NCBI GenBank assembly: GCA_000310025.1 | Contig: FN649742.1 | Location: forward strand, 2,860,272 to 2,879,994 | Reading direction: 5' to 3' | Length of the DNA: 19,723 bases | Source of the DNA: Ectocarpus siliculosus | Lineage: Eukaryota; Sar; Phaeophyceae; Ectocarpales; Ectocarpaceae | In this document: piece after piece, positions 1-19,723 of the stretch | Position numbering within the stretch: the stretch's first letter is position 1 | Layout of the letters: every line of letters starts with the position of its first letter | Notes under the pieces: model-generated | What the model was told of the DNA's origin: nothing | What the model saw: only the letters and a program-made list of their open reading frames with translations | Database searches by the model: none | Position numbers and translations under genes: made by a program

Positions 1-811
1 GTTTAAGGACGCGGGGGGGGGGGGGGGAGAAAGTCCACCACAAAAACAGAAACCCGGGTATCCATACAACAAAGAACACAGGAACACAACAGCAGCGTTC
101 GCGCAACTGATCCTGAAGAAGGAACTAGATGGCGAAATCAATAATGTACATCAAAAAAAAAATTGGTCGCCGAAATCGCAAAAAAATAATTTGGAGCAAC
201 CGAGATAACCTAGAAGACTCACAAACACAGGTAAAAAACAAAAAATCAAACACAGGGGTCCAAAACAGACGCAGAAAACAAAGGTCGTCGACCGTTCTCA
301 ACGGTTTCGAAACTGGATTCCGTAAACCCCTCCGAGCAAACACACACGCCCGAAATCATTACCAGAACAACACAGCAGTATTTTCCTCCTGCTCAGTTAC
401 GAAACAGCCAACCTGGCCGGAAACCACACACAACATGACAGAAAAAATGGACGCACCACCACAATCCATGTGCCGTTCTTTCTCCCTCCACCCCTCCGCA
501 CACGATTTTCTGATTTTTTTAATAGCCGGACTGAACAACGCGCAGCCCTCTCCTCCTGGGATGCATTCACCTTCTTCGCATGTACAAAAACCCCGACTAC
601 GCACGCGTGTCGGGGTGGCATCATCATCATCGAGCGCGCAGACCAAGTCCACCCTAATATTTCTAGCAGGGGACAACGCCACGCACGCAACAAGCACGCC
701 ACACCACAGAACGCGCCGTTCAAAACACATCATCCATCACCCAAGAGAAAGTTGCGTGTCGTGGACACCGCCCCCCAAACCACCATAACTCACTTTCCGG
801 TCCACTTATCC
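1..811. other. Downstream flank / 3' UTR of the minus-strand gene
   Basis: Begins with G15 (13-27), then an A-rich stretch to about 350 (T-rich on the minus strand, as for a 3' UTR). A plus-strand ORF at 129-788 has no domain-like composition. I see no further gene here. Confidence 0.5.
13..27 (+). repeat. G15 homopolymer
   Basis: Fifteen consecutive G close to the window start. Confidence 0.9.
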
Positions 812-1510
812 TCATTGCATCTGCATGGCGGGGGCGAACACGAGCTGGCTGCGCCACATGCTGAACTGCGACGAGGGGTTACCGTTGCCAACAACGCCTG
901 CTGCTACGGCGGAGTGAGGGGGGGAAGCCATCATCCCTCCGCGCGACGGGAAGGCGGGGGTGGCGGGAGCCATAGCCACGCCGCCCCGAACCCCTCCCGG
1001 CGCCTGGTGCGGCAAGAACGCCTGCACCACGGGGCCGTTGGCGTTGACTCCGCGGAAGGCGGGGGGGCTCATCCGCTGCTGCTGCTGCTGCGGCGGCGGG
1101 CAGTTCACGCCGGAGGGGTTGCCGTTGACGAAGAACTGCTGCTGCTGCCCATGGCGGGCGGCGGCGCCGTCGTGGTGGTGGTGGGCGTTGTTCATGTTGA
1201 CCCCGCGCGGGGCAAGGTAGCGGTCGTGGCGGGCGTCGCGGCGTCCAAGGCCGGCGGCGGCGGCATGACCGTTTCCATACCCGGGGTGTCCGCGCATCAT
1301 CATCACCGGCTGCTGCTGGGGGTGAACGTTGTGGTACTGCTGGCGCATGTGAGAGGCGTGGTGCGGAGAAACCTGCTGCTGCTGCTGCTGCTGCGGGTAG
1401 CCCGCTGGCCCGCTTACGCGGCGAGGCCCAGCCGGTGGGCTCTTGTGCTGCTGCTGCTGCTGCTGCTGCTGCGAACGGTGGGGGCCAGCCGAAGACCGGG
1501 GACGCTGGTT
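812..1510 (-). CDS. Q-rich gene exon 4 (prion-like tail, stop)
   Basis: Opens after GACCGTCAG in phase 0 (NQRPRSSAGPHRSQQ). 232 residues then stop at 812-814. Four Gln runs (8, 7, 4-5 and 5 residues), His runs, and repeated Asn-Gly-Asn and Gly-Gly-Met motifs give a disordered, prion-like composition. The long plus-strand ORF at 470-1657 is an antisense shadow of these repeats. Confidence 0.8.
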   Translation of the reverse strand, partial: NQRPRSSAGPHRSQQQQQQQQHKSPPAGPRRVSGPAGYPQQQQQQQVSPHHASHMRQQYHNVHPQQQPVMMMRGHPGYGNGHAAAAGLGRRDARHDRYLAPRGVNMNNAHHHHDGAAARHGQQQQFFVNGNPSGVNCPPPQQQQQRMSPPAFRGVNANGPVVQAFLPHQAPGGVRGGVAMAPATPAFPSRGGMMASPPHSAVAAGVVGNGNPSSQFSMWRSQLVFAPAMQMQ

Positions 1511-4500
1511 CTGACGGTCAATGTCAGCAATACACAGCGAGGATGTCGGCAAGAAATAGCGGGTGGGTTGTTAAGGGGAATAAGATGCAGAAGGGAACAA
1601 ACAATAACAGGGCGTGTGACACTACACGACAACCAGCACGCCGGGAGACGTGCGTAGTAGTGCAAGCTTTCTCCCGCAGGCGGCGACCGTCACGCTACTG
1701 TATACGCAGCAGTAAATAGTACGCTCCCTCTCCTGCCGTAACGGCTACAGAAGCAAAATCCACGCAAACGTCGCCTCTTTCTTCCTCACCCTCTCCTGGC
1801 GGTACGGCTTCGACACGCGCTCCTGGCTGGGGGCAGCCGCTCCGCCGCCGGCGCCGATGCCGACCTTATGGTTGCCACCGCCGCCACCGTTACCGTGCCG
1901 CCGTCCGCTGGCGCCAGCCGTCGCCTCGAGAGGGTTCACGGGGCGGGCCGCTAGAGGAGCAGGGGCGGGGGAAGCAGCGACAACAAGGACTCCTTCCACG
2001 GTAGCGGTAGAGGCCGGCGTGTCGGCGTTGGCGGTGGTGGGGACCGCCGGCGCGGGGCCCATCGTTTCCTCCCTCTCTTGCTCCTCGAGCTCGATGGACG
2101 GGTTGTGCATGTGCGTGGCGTAGTTCACGCGGAATTCAGCGTAGTCCGTGGGCTGCCACCTGACGGACCGCGGGGGGGGGGTGGGGGGCGGGGGCAGCGA
2201 CAGGATAAGCCTAACGCGCAGGACATGCATCAGCAAGTTCGGCGGCCGACGGACACCGGACAGACACAAAAATGCGGGAAACTGAGGGTGGTTCCATCGC
2301 ATTTTGGAATTCTCGTCTATATAGGCACGTCTAAATGCAGAGACTTCAGCAGGATGTCAAAACGGTTTCTTCGGAACACCGTACCTCTTCACAGGTGGTA
2401 TGGCTCTGGCTGGCATCACGGGTTCTTCGGCATACTTGGTCAACACATCCTGAACCGACTCGACTCAATTCAGCACTGCCACGTTGTTCCCGCAATGTAA
2501 CTGCTTGCACCCTATGAAGCATGCTTGGAACATGCGCGTATCTCTTCCAACGGGGATATCATTCCTTGTATGGTATGCATGGGTGCAACAACAGACCACC
2601 AGACCACCGGGCATGGCGCGCGACCCTTGCTTCGGACCTTTCACAACTGGCAAACGACCCTCCATCCGTGTGGACTATTGCCTGTTGTATGATAACAATT
2701 TTTTTTGTTGCGTGGAAGTGTTGCATACGGTGCATTACGCATTTACATCAAATTTATTGACCAATTTGTTGCATGGGTGGCAGTGCATGTGACTCATTGC
2801 TGAGTTACGTCTTTGGGGGGGCCTGGCTTATTGTTGACCGTCTGTTCACTGGGCGCGAGTGCATTCTGCGGAAATAAGACGGCGCCACACGGCTCGTTCC
2901 ACCAATCAACATATTTCGTGCACACCAAGGCAACGAACCGAGTCCGAGGCCTTCTTTTCCGAACGATCATCAACAAAATATCCAACATCAACCACGGTGA
3001 TGGAAAAGTTAACCTCGCCCTTATTATTACTCACACTTGGAGAGGATTATTTATCAACAATACATCGAACATCAACCACTTTTATGTTGTTGTTGTCTTC
3101 ACATTTATAGATGGAAGCTAACCTTGCCCTGATTCTTTTTGTTTACGCATACATTTATTTGTCGTCATTCAAAGTCAGCGCTCACAGCACTTGTCCCGTT
3201 TACTCCCACCCGTGGTCACACACAAGGGTACCCACCCCTCCCGCGGTGCGTTGCCCCTTGTTTTACTTCAGGCGAGAATACATATTGCAGCACTCTTGCA
3301 CACGAACGAACTATTTAACGGCAATAGCGTTTCCATCCAGACCAGGAAGGAAGAGAGAACGCACATTGCAAGCGAAAGGTCGCTACGCCGGGGTTCGAAT
3401 CCCTGATCCCGGCTACAATCACAACCATAGACTACCGGGGCGACCGAGCTGTTTCCGGTAAAAAATCTACCACCATGAGAGCACAAAAGGCCGGGCGATT
3501 GATGGTTGTTGTTGTTGTCTTCACATTAAAAATGTTGGGGGACAACCGAGAGAAGCAAGGTACGTATTTTTTTATTTTTTTTCTACCATCATTGGACTCT
3601 AGTCGTCTGCCCCTCTGGCCCCCATCCTCCACTTCTACGAGCTATACGACCTAACCGGGGTCACATAGGAGGTGGGGGGATGGACCCCCTCCTGTGGTTC
3701 CTGCCTGAGATATGTGTGGTGGTGTGGTGCCGGTGGTACATATCAGTGCAGACGTGTCAATTGTTGTAAGTGTCACGGTAACCTCACTAGCCGGTGATAT
3801 ATAAGAAGCATGGCGACGCTTGCCTCATTCTCGCCTACTTGTACAAGTACGTGAATGACTGCTGCTGGGATTGCACCACAGGATTCAACTTGATTTGTGC
3901 GCATGGAGAAAAAGAAGACGCCGGCCGACAGAGGTGCATAGCCTAGATGCATTAAATTAAACAACAGAGATATCTCTCGCTGCAACGCACGCATCGCTAG
4001 GCCGAAGGGGGGCGGTGCACATGCACTTGTATTCATGAACGTATTCTACGTAGACGCGTCACTTTGCTGTTGTTTGGTATATATTCTGTGTTCGAGAGAT
4101 CGAGCGACATACCCGTGACGCTGCTGCCCTCTAGCGTGTGTGTATTCTCACACAAAGATCCATATGCCTTCGAGGCGCCGGAAGTTTGGAGAAGGATTTT
4201 TTTTCGGTTGAGGCAGCAAAAAACCACAAAAACACGGAATACCCCATCCGCACGCTGCCAGGCAGACGAACCACCAACAATCACGCTTCTTGTCTCCTTG
4301 TCTGCTACGGGTACGTACATCGCCCAAGCCCCGGTGTTAGATCACCAGCCGCACACTCACCAGAGCTCGCGCTTGGTGGCGACGGTGAGGTCGTGAGAGG
4401 AAGGGATGAGCACGGCGGCCACGATGGTCGAAAAGCACACCTTCTCGCCGACGCGGACCCACTTGGGAGCCGAGGCGGCGGCGGCAGGGGCGGCCGGGTT

Positions 4501-6230
4501 GTTGTTGTTCGCCTGCTCCACCGCAACCTCTGCCCGTGTGGGGGTTTGCTTCGCGGCAAGCGCCGCGGCGGCACCCTCCTCCTCCTCCTCCGAGACGTCG
4601 TTGTTGTCCTTGACGGCAGCGGTAGAAGCAGCAGCGGCGTTGGTGGGGTTTTGTTTTCCTCCTACTTCGCCGCTCTTGAACTCTTCGTTGTTGCCGCTTG
4701 GCAGCGCCTGCCGCCGTGGCTCAGTCGCCGCCGGCTGCTTCTGCGGTTCGTACTGCTGCTGCTGCTGCTGAGTGAGGAGGAAATGAGGCGGTGGACGCGG
4801 CAGCATGCAAGGGAAATTAATCATGGGGGCCATGACAATAATTGCAGGTTGTTCGATTCTTGCCAACAAACACCAAATCCAAACCAACAGTATCGCCGTC
4901 TCGGCTGCACAATAAGAAGTAGTAACATGGATGGGACTGGTATGCGTGTGTGTGGGTTTTGGTGTCATTTGTTCTTTCCGTTCTAGCTTTTCACGAACGG
5001 GCAGAAAAAGAAAACACGAGCAACTGCAGGGATGAATGTTCAACGAGGCGCTTGGGTATACGTTGTGTGGCTTTGGCTCCTACGCCAGCATGAACCACTG
5101 CTTAAGTCGGCGAAGAGAAATCACAAGCCAACTGGCCATCAAGCAATCAACAAGATCGATCAGCCACGGCGGTGACGGCGCGCCATGGAAAAGCAATGCA
5201 CCATGGATGGAGACGGGGCTTTTGTAACAAGATGTGACAAAAAAAAATCAACCACTTTCCTTTACGCAGCGGCCCCGCCCGCTACTTCTCGAAGGACTTC
5301 TACGCTTCCACCAACCAGCTGGCCAACACGATCAGGCCTACCCACCACCAGCGAGGGAAGGCGTGTTGAAGGGACATACAGAGAGAAGCCAATGAATTCG
5401 AAAACACAGCGGCGGTCTCTAACTGTCGGGAACGGACGGGCCGACGACGCCCGACATATCAGAAAATAGAGCCGTATCAGCATGAGCTCTTCCCAGCAAG
5501 CGGTGAACCTTTCCTCACCGCTCCGTTTCCGAGAACGCAAGTCTGCTGCCGATGCTGAGGTGGTCGCATGTCTAAAAAGGCCGAGGTGTGTATGTGTGTT
5601 GGTGTGATAGGAGTGTGGCGGTGGGGGAGGACACGCCACGAGGGGCCGCAGCAGGGACAAGCCCGGCAAAAAAAACAGCTGCCGCGGTTCAGAGTGCGGG
5701 CCGTTTCTCGCGCGCGTTTTTCTATGTTTTCACTCGATCTGATCACTGAATTTTTTCCTGGTCTGCTGCTGCTGTGGTTCGTTCCACGATACGCCGAAAA
5801 AACAAAAATAAAATCAACGCGAGAGCGAGGCGGATACAAGCGCCCCACGACGCTCCGACGAGCAAAGATAACCAAGCCGGCCGTCTTGCCCCACCTGCCC
5901 CACACGTCGTCCTCCTCACACACGTGCATCGTGCAGCCCATCATCTCTCTCTGTCTCTCTCTGGTGCACACGCGCCAACAACTTCAAGAGAGAGCACAGC
6001 TTGCTGTGTAATATCGCGGGGTCCTACACAAAAATAAGCCCTGCAGGCTTCGAAAGAGACGCACACACCTTGTTGTCGCTGGACATCGCCAGATCCGAGC
6101 TTCGTCTCGCTGCTCGCTTGCCGCTCTCGAGGGGGCTCGCCGCCAACGCCGGGGCCGTGTCCACCGCCGCCGTCGCCGCCTGGAGGACGATGACATCGCT
6201 GGGCGCGAACTGCGAATTGTCCACCGTCAT
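812..6230 (-). CDS. Unrecognised stramenopile-type protein, Q/G-rich with possible RVxF motif (4 exons)
   Basis: I do not recognise this gene by name. Four minus-strand exons (6230-6069, 4767-4361, 2159-1790, 1510-812) join at GT-AG sites with consistent phases (0, 2, 0) into 545 residues. The N-terminus is Ala/Ser-rich. Residues 160-200 hold a compact segment: GEKVCFSTIV, then IPSSHDL, then ELWWQPTDYAEFR. KVCF fits the RVxF protein phosphatase 1 docking consensus. An IP..D......LWY...(D/E)(Y/F)..F block is something I recall from many uncharacterised algal and diatom proteins (inference). From about 230 onward the protein is low complexity: Ala/Pro, then Gly/Asn, then long Gln, His and Gly-Asn runs to the stop. 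No signal peptide or membrane segment is convincing. It lies head-to-head with the kinesin gene. The start ATG at 6230 is favoured because the exon ends in an in-phase GTGTGT donor. A later start at 4833 is the alternative. Confidence 0.75.
1075..1471 (-). repeat. (CAG)n tracts encoding poly-Gln
   Basis: Pure CTG runs on the plus strand at 1075-1090, 1136-1147, 1373-1393 and 1448-1471 read as CAG on the coding strand. They use CAG only, not mixed CAA, so they are likely to vary in length. Confidence 0.9.
1790..2159 (-). CDS. Q-rich gene exon 3
   Basis: Opens after GTCCGTCAG. The first base completes a Trp split from exon 2, giving ELWWQPTDYAEFRVNYATH, then an acidic helix (IELEEQEREE), Ala/Pro/Thr-rich and Gly/Asn-rich stretches, and a basic end (SKPYRQER). 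The donor is GTGAGG at 1789. Confidence 0.8.
2160..4360 (-). other. Long second intron of the Q-rich gene
   Basis: 2201 bases with acceptable ends (GTGAGT...GTCAG). No convincing coding exon. Holds degenerate local repeats around 2985-3125 (an AACATCAACCAC ... GATGGA ... TAACC unit seen twice) and the SINE-like segment at 3085-3527. Confidence 0.6.
3085..3527 (+). mobile_element. SINE-like remnant with pol III B-box and 21-base flanking repeats
   Basis: GGTTCGAATCC at 3392-3402 is a perfect B-box, and CGGGG-TTCGAAT-CCCTG folds as a tRNA T-arm followed by an acceptor-like ATCCCGGC. No 5' tRNA half (GCCGGGAT) or A-box is found upstream. A 21-base sequence beginning TGTTGTTGTTG and ending CTTCACATT occurs at 3085-3105 and 3507-3527, like a target-site duplication around about 400 bases. 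Confidence 0.4.
4361..4767 (-). CDS. Q-rich gene exon 2 (RVxF-like segment)
   Basis: Opens after TTTCCTCCTCACTCAG within a (CAG)6 run, preceded by roughly 90 bases with no AG, as expected of a real acceptor. 135 codons plus two bases: Gln/Glu/Ala-rich linker (VSEEEEEGAAAALAAK), then APKWVRVGEKVCF and IPSSHDLTVATKREL. The donor is a perfect GTGAGT at 4360. Confidence 0.8.
4753..4770 (-). repeat. (CAG)6 overlapping the exon 2 splice acceptor
   Basis: Six CAG units on the minus strand. The first follows a pyrimidine-rich tract and can act as the acceptor, but each further CAG is also a possible acceptor in the same phase. Confidence 0.75.
5271..5369 (+). other. Coding-like block inside intron 1 of the minus gene
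   Basis: After a good acceptor-like CTTTACGCAG, the plus strand reads GPARYFSKDFYASTNQLANT and on for about 32 codons to TGA, with codon-like GC bias and balanced residue composition. No family recognised and no partner exon found. It could be a gene fragment, a UTR exon or chance. Confidence 0.25.
6069..6230 (-). CDS. Q-rich gene exon 1
   Basis: ATG at 6230, then 54 codons (MTVDNSQFAPSDVIVLQAAT...) ending SSDNK before GTGTGT. Ala-rich with few bulky residues. Supported by frame fit to exon 2 rather than by homology. Confidence 0.65.
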
Positions 6231-6967
6231 CCTCCTTGGGTAGAGATGGATCGGTGCTTTGGTTTGTTGTGTGTGTGTACAAGCAGTCGTGGTCTGGGCT
6301 GGGCTGCTGCTGCAGCGTGGAGAGAGATAGATGGAGAGAGAGTCAGCCGACGGGATACCACTCGGAAAGATCCGCCGTTTTGGGGGGGTCCGCGCTCTGC
6401 TGTTTCTTCTCTATTTTCCTATTTTTTCTTTTTATATTATTATTTATTTTTTTATGGCCGGTTGGTATGTCTCCGGCCCGTTTTTTTGGGAGAGATGACA
6501 CACAAAAAAACAAGAAATGCAGGCAACGCCAGGGACATTGCCGGTCGAGGAGAAGACTTGAGCGAGTGCGTTTTTGGAGTCCTTTCGGTGGACGCTGATT
6601 GAGTTCGGATGCACCATTCACCCGAGGTGAAGTGCTGTATGCATACCTCCCACCCAAGACAATTTTTTTTCATGCTGCAACATTTGCCACAGCAGAGCGG
6701 CCACAAGCCACAAACGCGGAATCTTTGAGCGGAACGGTGCTGGAAGGGTACCTACCTGTAGAAATGCGGCCTGATCTGTGAGAAAGGAAACGGTCACGGC
6801 TGCCACCTGCGGATCTTTTTATGGTTGGATCCTTTCACAAAGATCACACCAACTCTTCGGGTGGTTCGTCTCACGTAAACCTTACACTTTTACCGTTGGA
6901 AAGAACGCAAGGAGCGCCTTATAGATACAGATATCAAACGGACGCACGGACACGCACGCCGTCGAAG
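6231..6967. promoter_or_regulatory. Probable bidirectional promoter between the two genes
   Basis: 737 bases between two divergent start codons, with no ORF that looks coding. It contains a T-rich block at about 6405-6463 and a TATA-like CTTATAGATA at 6918-6927, about 50 bases before the kinesin ATG. Transcription start sites cannot be placed from sequence alone, and 5' UTR introns are possible. Confidence 0.55.
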
Positions 6968-19250
<12,283 letters not shown>

Positions 19251-19723
19251 GTTTTCTACTGCGTTTTGGGAACAGCCCCCCCCCGCGCGGTTTTGGAGGG
19301 TGAAAGTACTTAGGCGCCTCACTTGGCAGATGTCAACCCCGTACAACAGTGTTAGCTGTTTGCGCGTGGGGCGGGGAGAGACACTCCCTTGCTTCCAGGG
19401 GCGTACACTAGCACCAAATTAAGACGATCGGCAAACGGTGCTGTTCCTACGCCTCGTCGAACCATGTCCAGCGCTTGCCTGCTCTTCGCGTGGCTGTCAA
19501 ATCTTCATTTCGTAAATGATCGCACACATGCTGGACCGTTCTTAGCCGAAACGGCCTACATCTGTCTATAAGTAGGTATTTGGCTGCAGGGGGTGGAAGA
19601 TCTCAGGGTACTCGATAGCAACTGCCTGAAAGTGGTGACGGGGCATATTTTCTGACTCACATTCCGCCAATACTGTACGTCCTATATTCGTTCGACGATC
19701 TCCTCACCCCCCCCCCCCCCCCC
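19251..19723. other. Downstream flank of the kinesin gene
   Basis: Probable 3' UTR and intergenic sequence. An acceptor-like GCTTCCAG at about 19391-19398 could pair with the GTGAGT at 19247, but the resulting frame stops after three codons. No other gene is seen. Confidence 0.45.
19707..19723 (+). repeat. C17 homopolymer at window end
   Basis: Seventeen consecutive C running to the last base. Confidence 0.9.

Noticed and set aside
129-788. 219-codon plus-strand ORF
   Set aside because: Composition drifts from Lys/Asn-rich to Thr/His/Pro-rich with no domain. It lies in the A-rich downstream flank of the minus gene and has no splice or family support.
470-1657. 395-codon plus-strand ORF with Leu, Val and Gly runs
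   Set aside because: It is the antisense reading of the CAG-repeat, Gly-rich exon 4. The poly-Leu is CTG read opposite poly-Gln.
3340-3415. A complete tRNA gene ending at about 3413
   Set aside because: The T-arm and 3' acceptor-like bases are present, but no complementary 5' acceptor strand, D-arm or anticodon arm is found upstream.
4357-5043. Extending minus exon 2 upstream to an ATG at 5043 or 4833
   Set aside because: The upstream residues look like intron translation, and an AG-free, pyrimidine-ending zone marks an acceptor. An upstream exon (6069-6230) joins in phase. The 4833 start remains a minor alternative.
5270-5338. Minus-strand micro-exon between TAG and GTAAAG in intron 1 of the Q-rich gene
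   Set aside because: Entering in the phase required by exon 1 gives an immediate TGA, so it cannot be a coding exon of that gene.

Overview
This is nuclear DNA from a eukaryotic protist. The best guess is a stramenopile alga of the brown-alga (Ectocarpus-like) type. Three things point that way: a flagellar kinesin-2 gene split into 20 small exons by introns mostly of 350-710 bases, a GC-rich coding style with long Ala/Gln/Gly-rich stretches, and abundant microsatellites ((CT)n, (TTC)n, (CAG)n). The organism is inferred from gene architecture only. No bacterial-type operon, rRNA, intact tRNA, CRISPR array or viral gene was seen.

The window holds two protein-coding genes in head-to-head orientation. 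On the minus strand (6230 down to 812) I reconstruct a four-exon gene for a protein of about 545 residues. All four exons join in a consistent frame at GT-AG junctions. It is unrecognised by name. It has an Ala-rich N-terminus, a compact central segment with a possible PP1-docking RVxF motif followed by an IP...D...ELWW...DY..F block, and a long Gln/Gly/His/Pro-rich, prion-like tail. On the plus strand (6968 to 19250) lies a complete heterotrimeric kinesin-2 motor subunit of the KIF3B/FLA8 type, about 796 residues. It has the motor head, neck, coiled-coil stalk and the diagnostic KIF3B-type tail. The two start codons are 737 bases apart, so 6231-6967 is probably a shared bidirectional promoter.

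Region by region: 1-811 is the downstream flank or 3' UTR of the minus gene, beginning with a G15 run; 812-6230 is the minus gene, whose 2.2-kb second intron contains a pol III B-box/T-arm-like remnant between 21-base direct repeats; 6231-6967 is the intergenic region; 6968-19250 is the kinesin gene, with a tRNA-like (SINE-like) piece in intron 11, paired hairpins in intron 14, a GTG-rich minisatellite in intron 17 and an approximately 220-base CT/TTC tract serving as the polypyrimidine tract of the last intron; 19251-19723 is downstream flank ending in a C17 run.

The kinesin would act with a KIF3A/FLA10-type partner and KAP to drive anterograde intraflagellar transport, which in brown algae would be needed only in zoospores and gametes. 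One base does not fit: the reading frame breaks between exons 18 and 19, most simply explained by a one-base length difference in a G7 run at 18505-18511.
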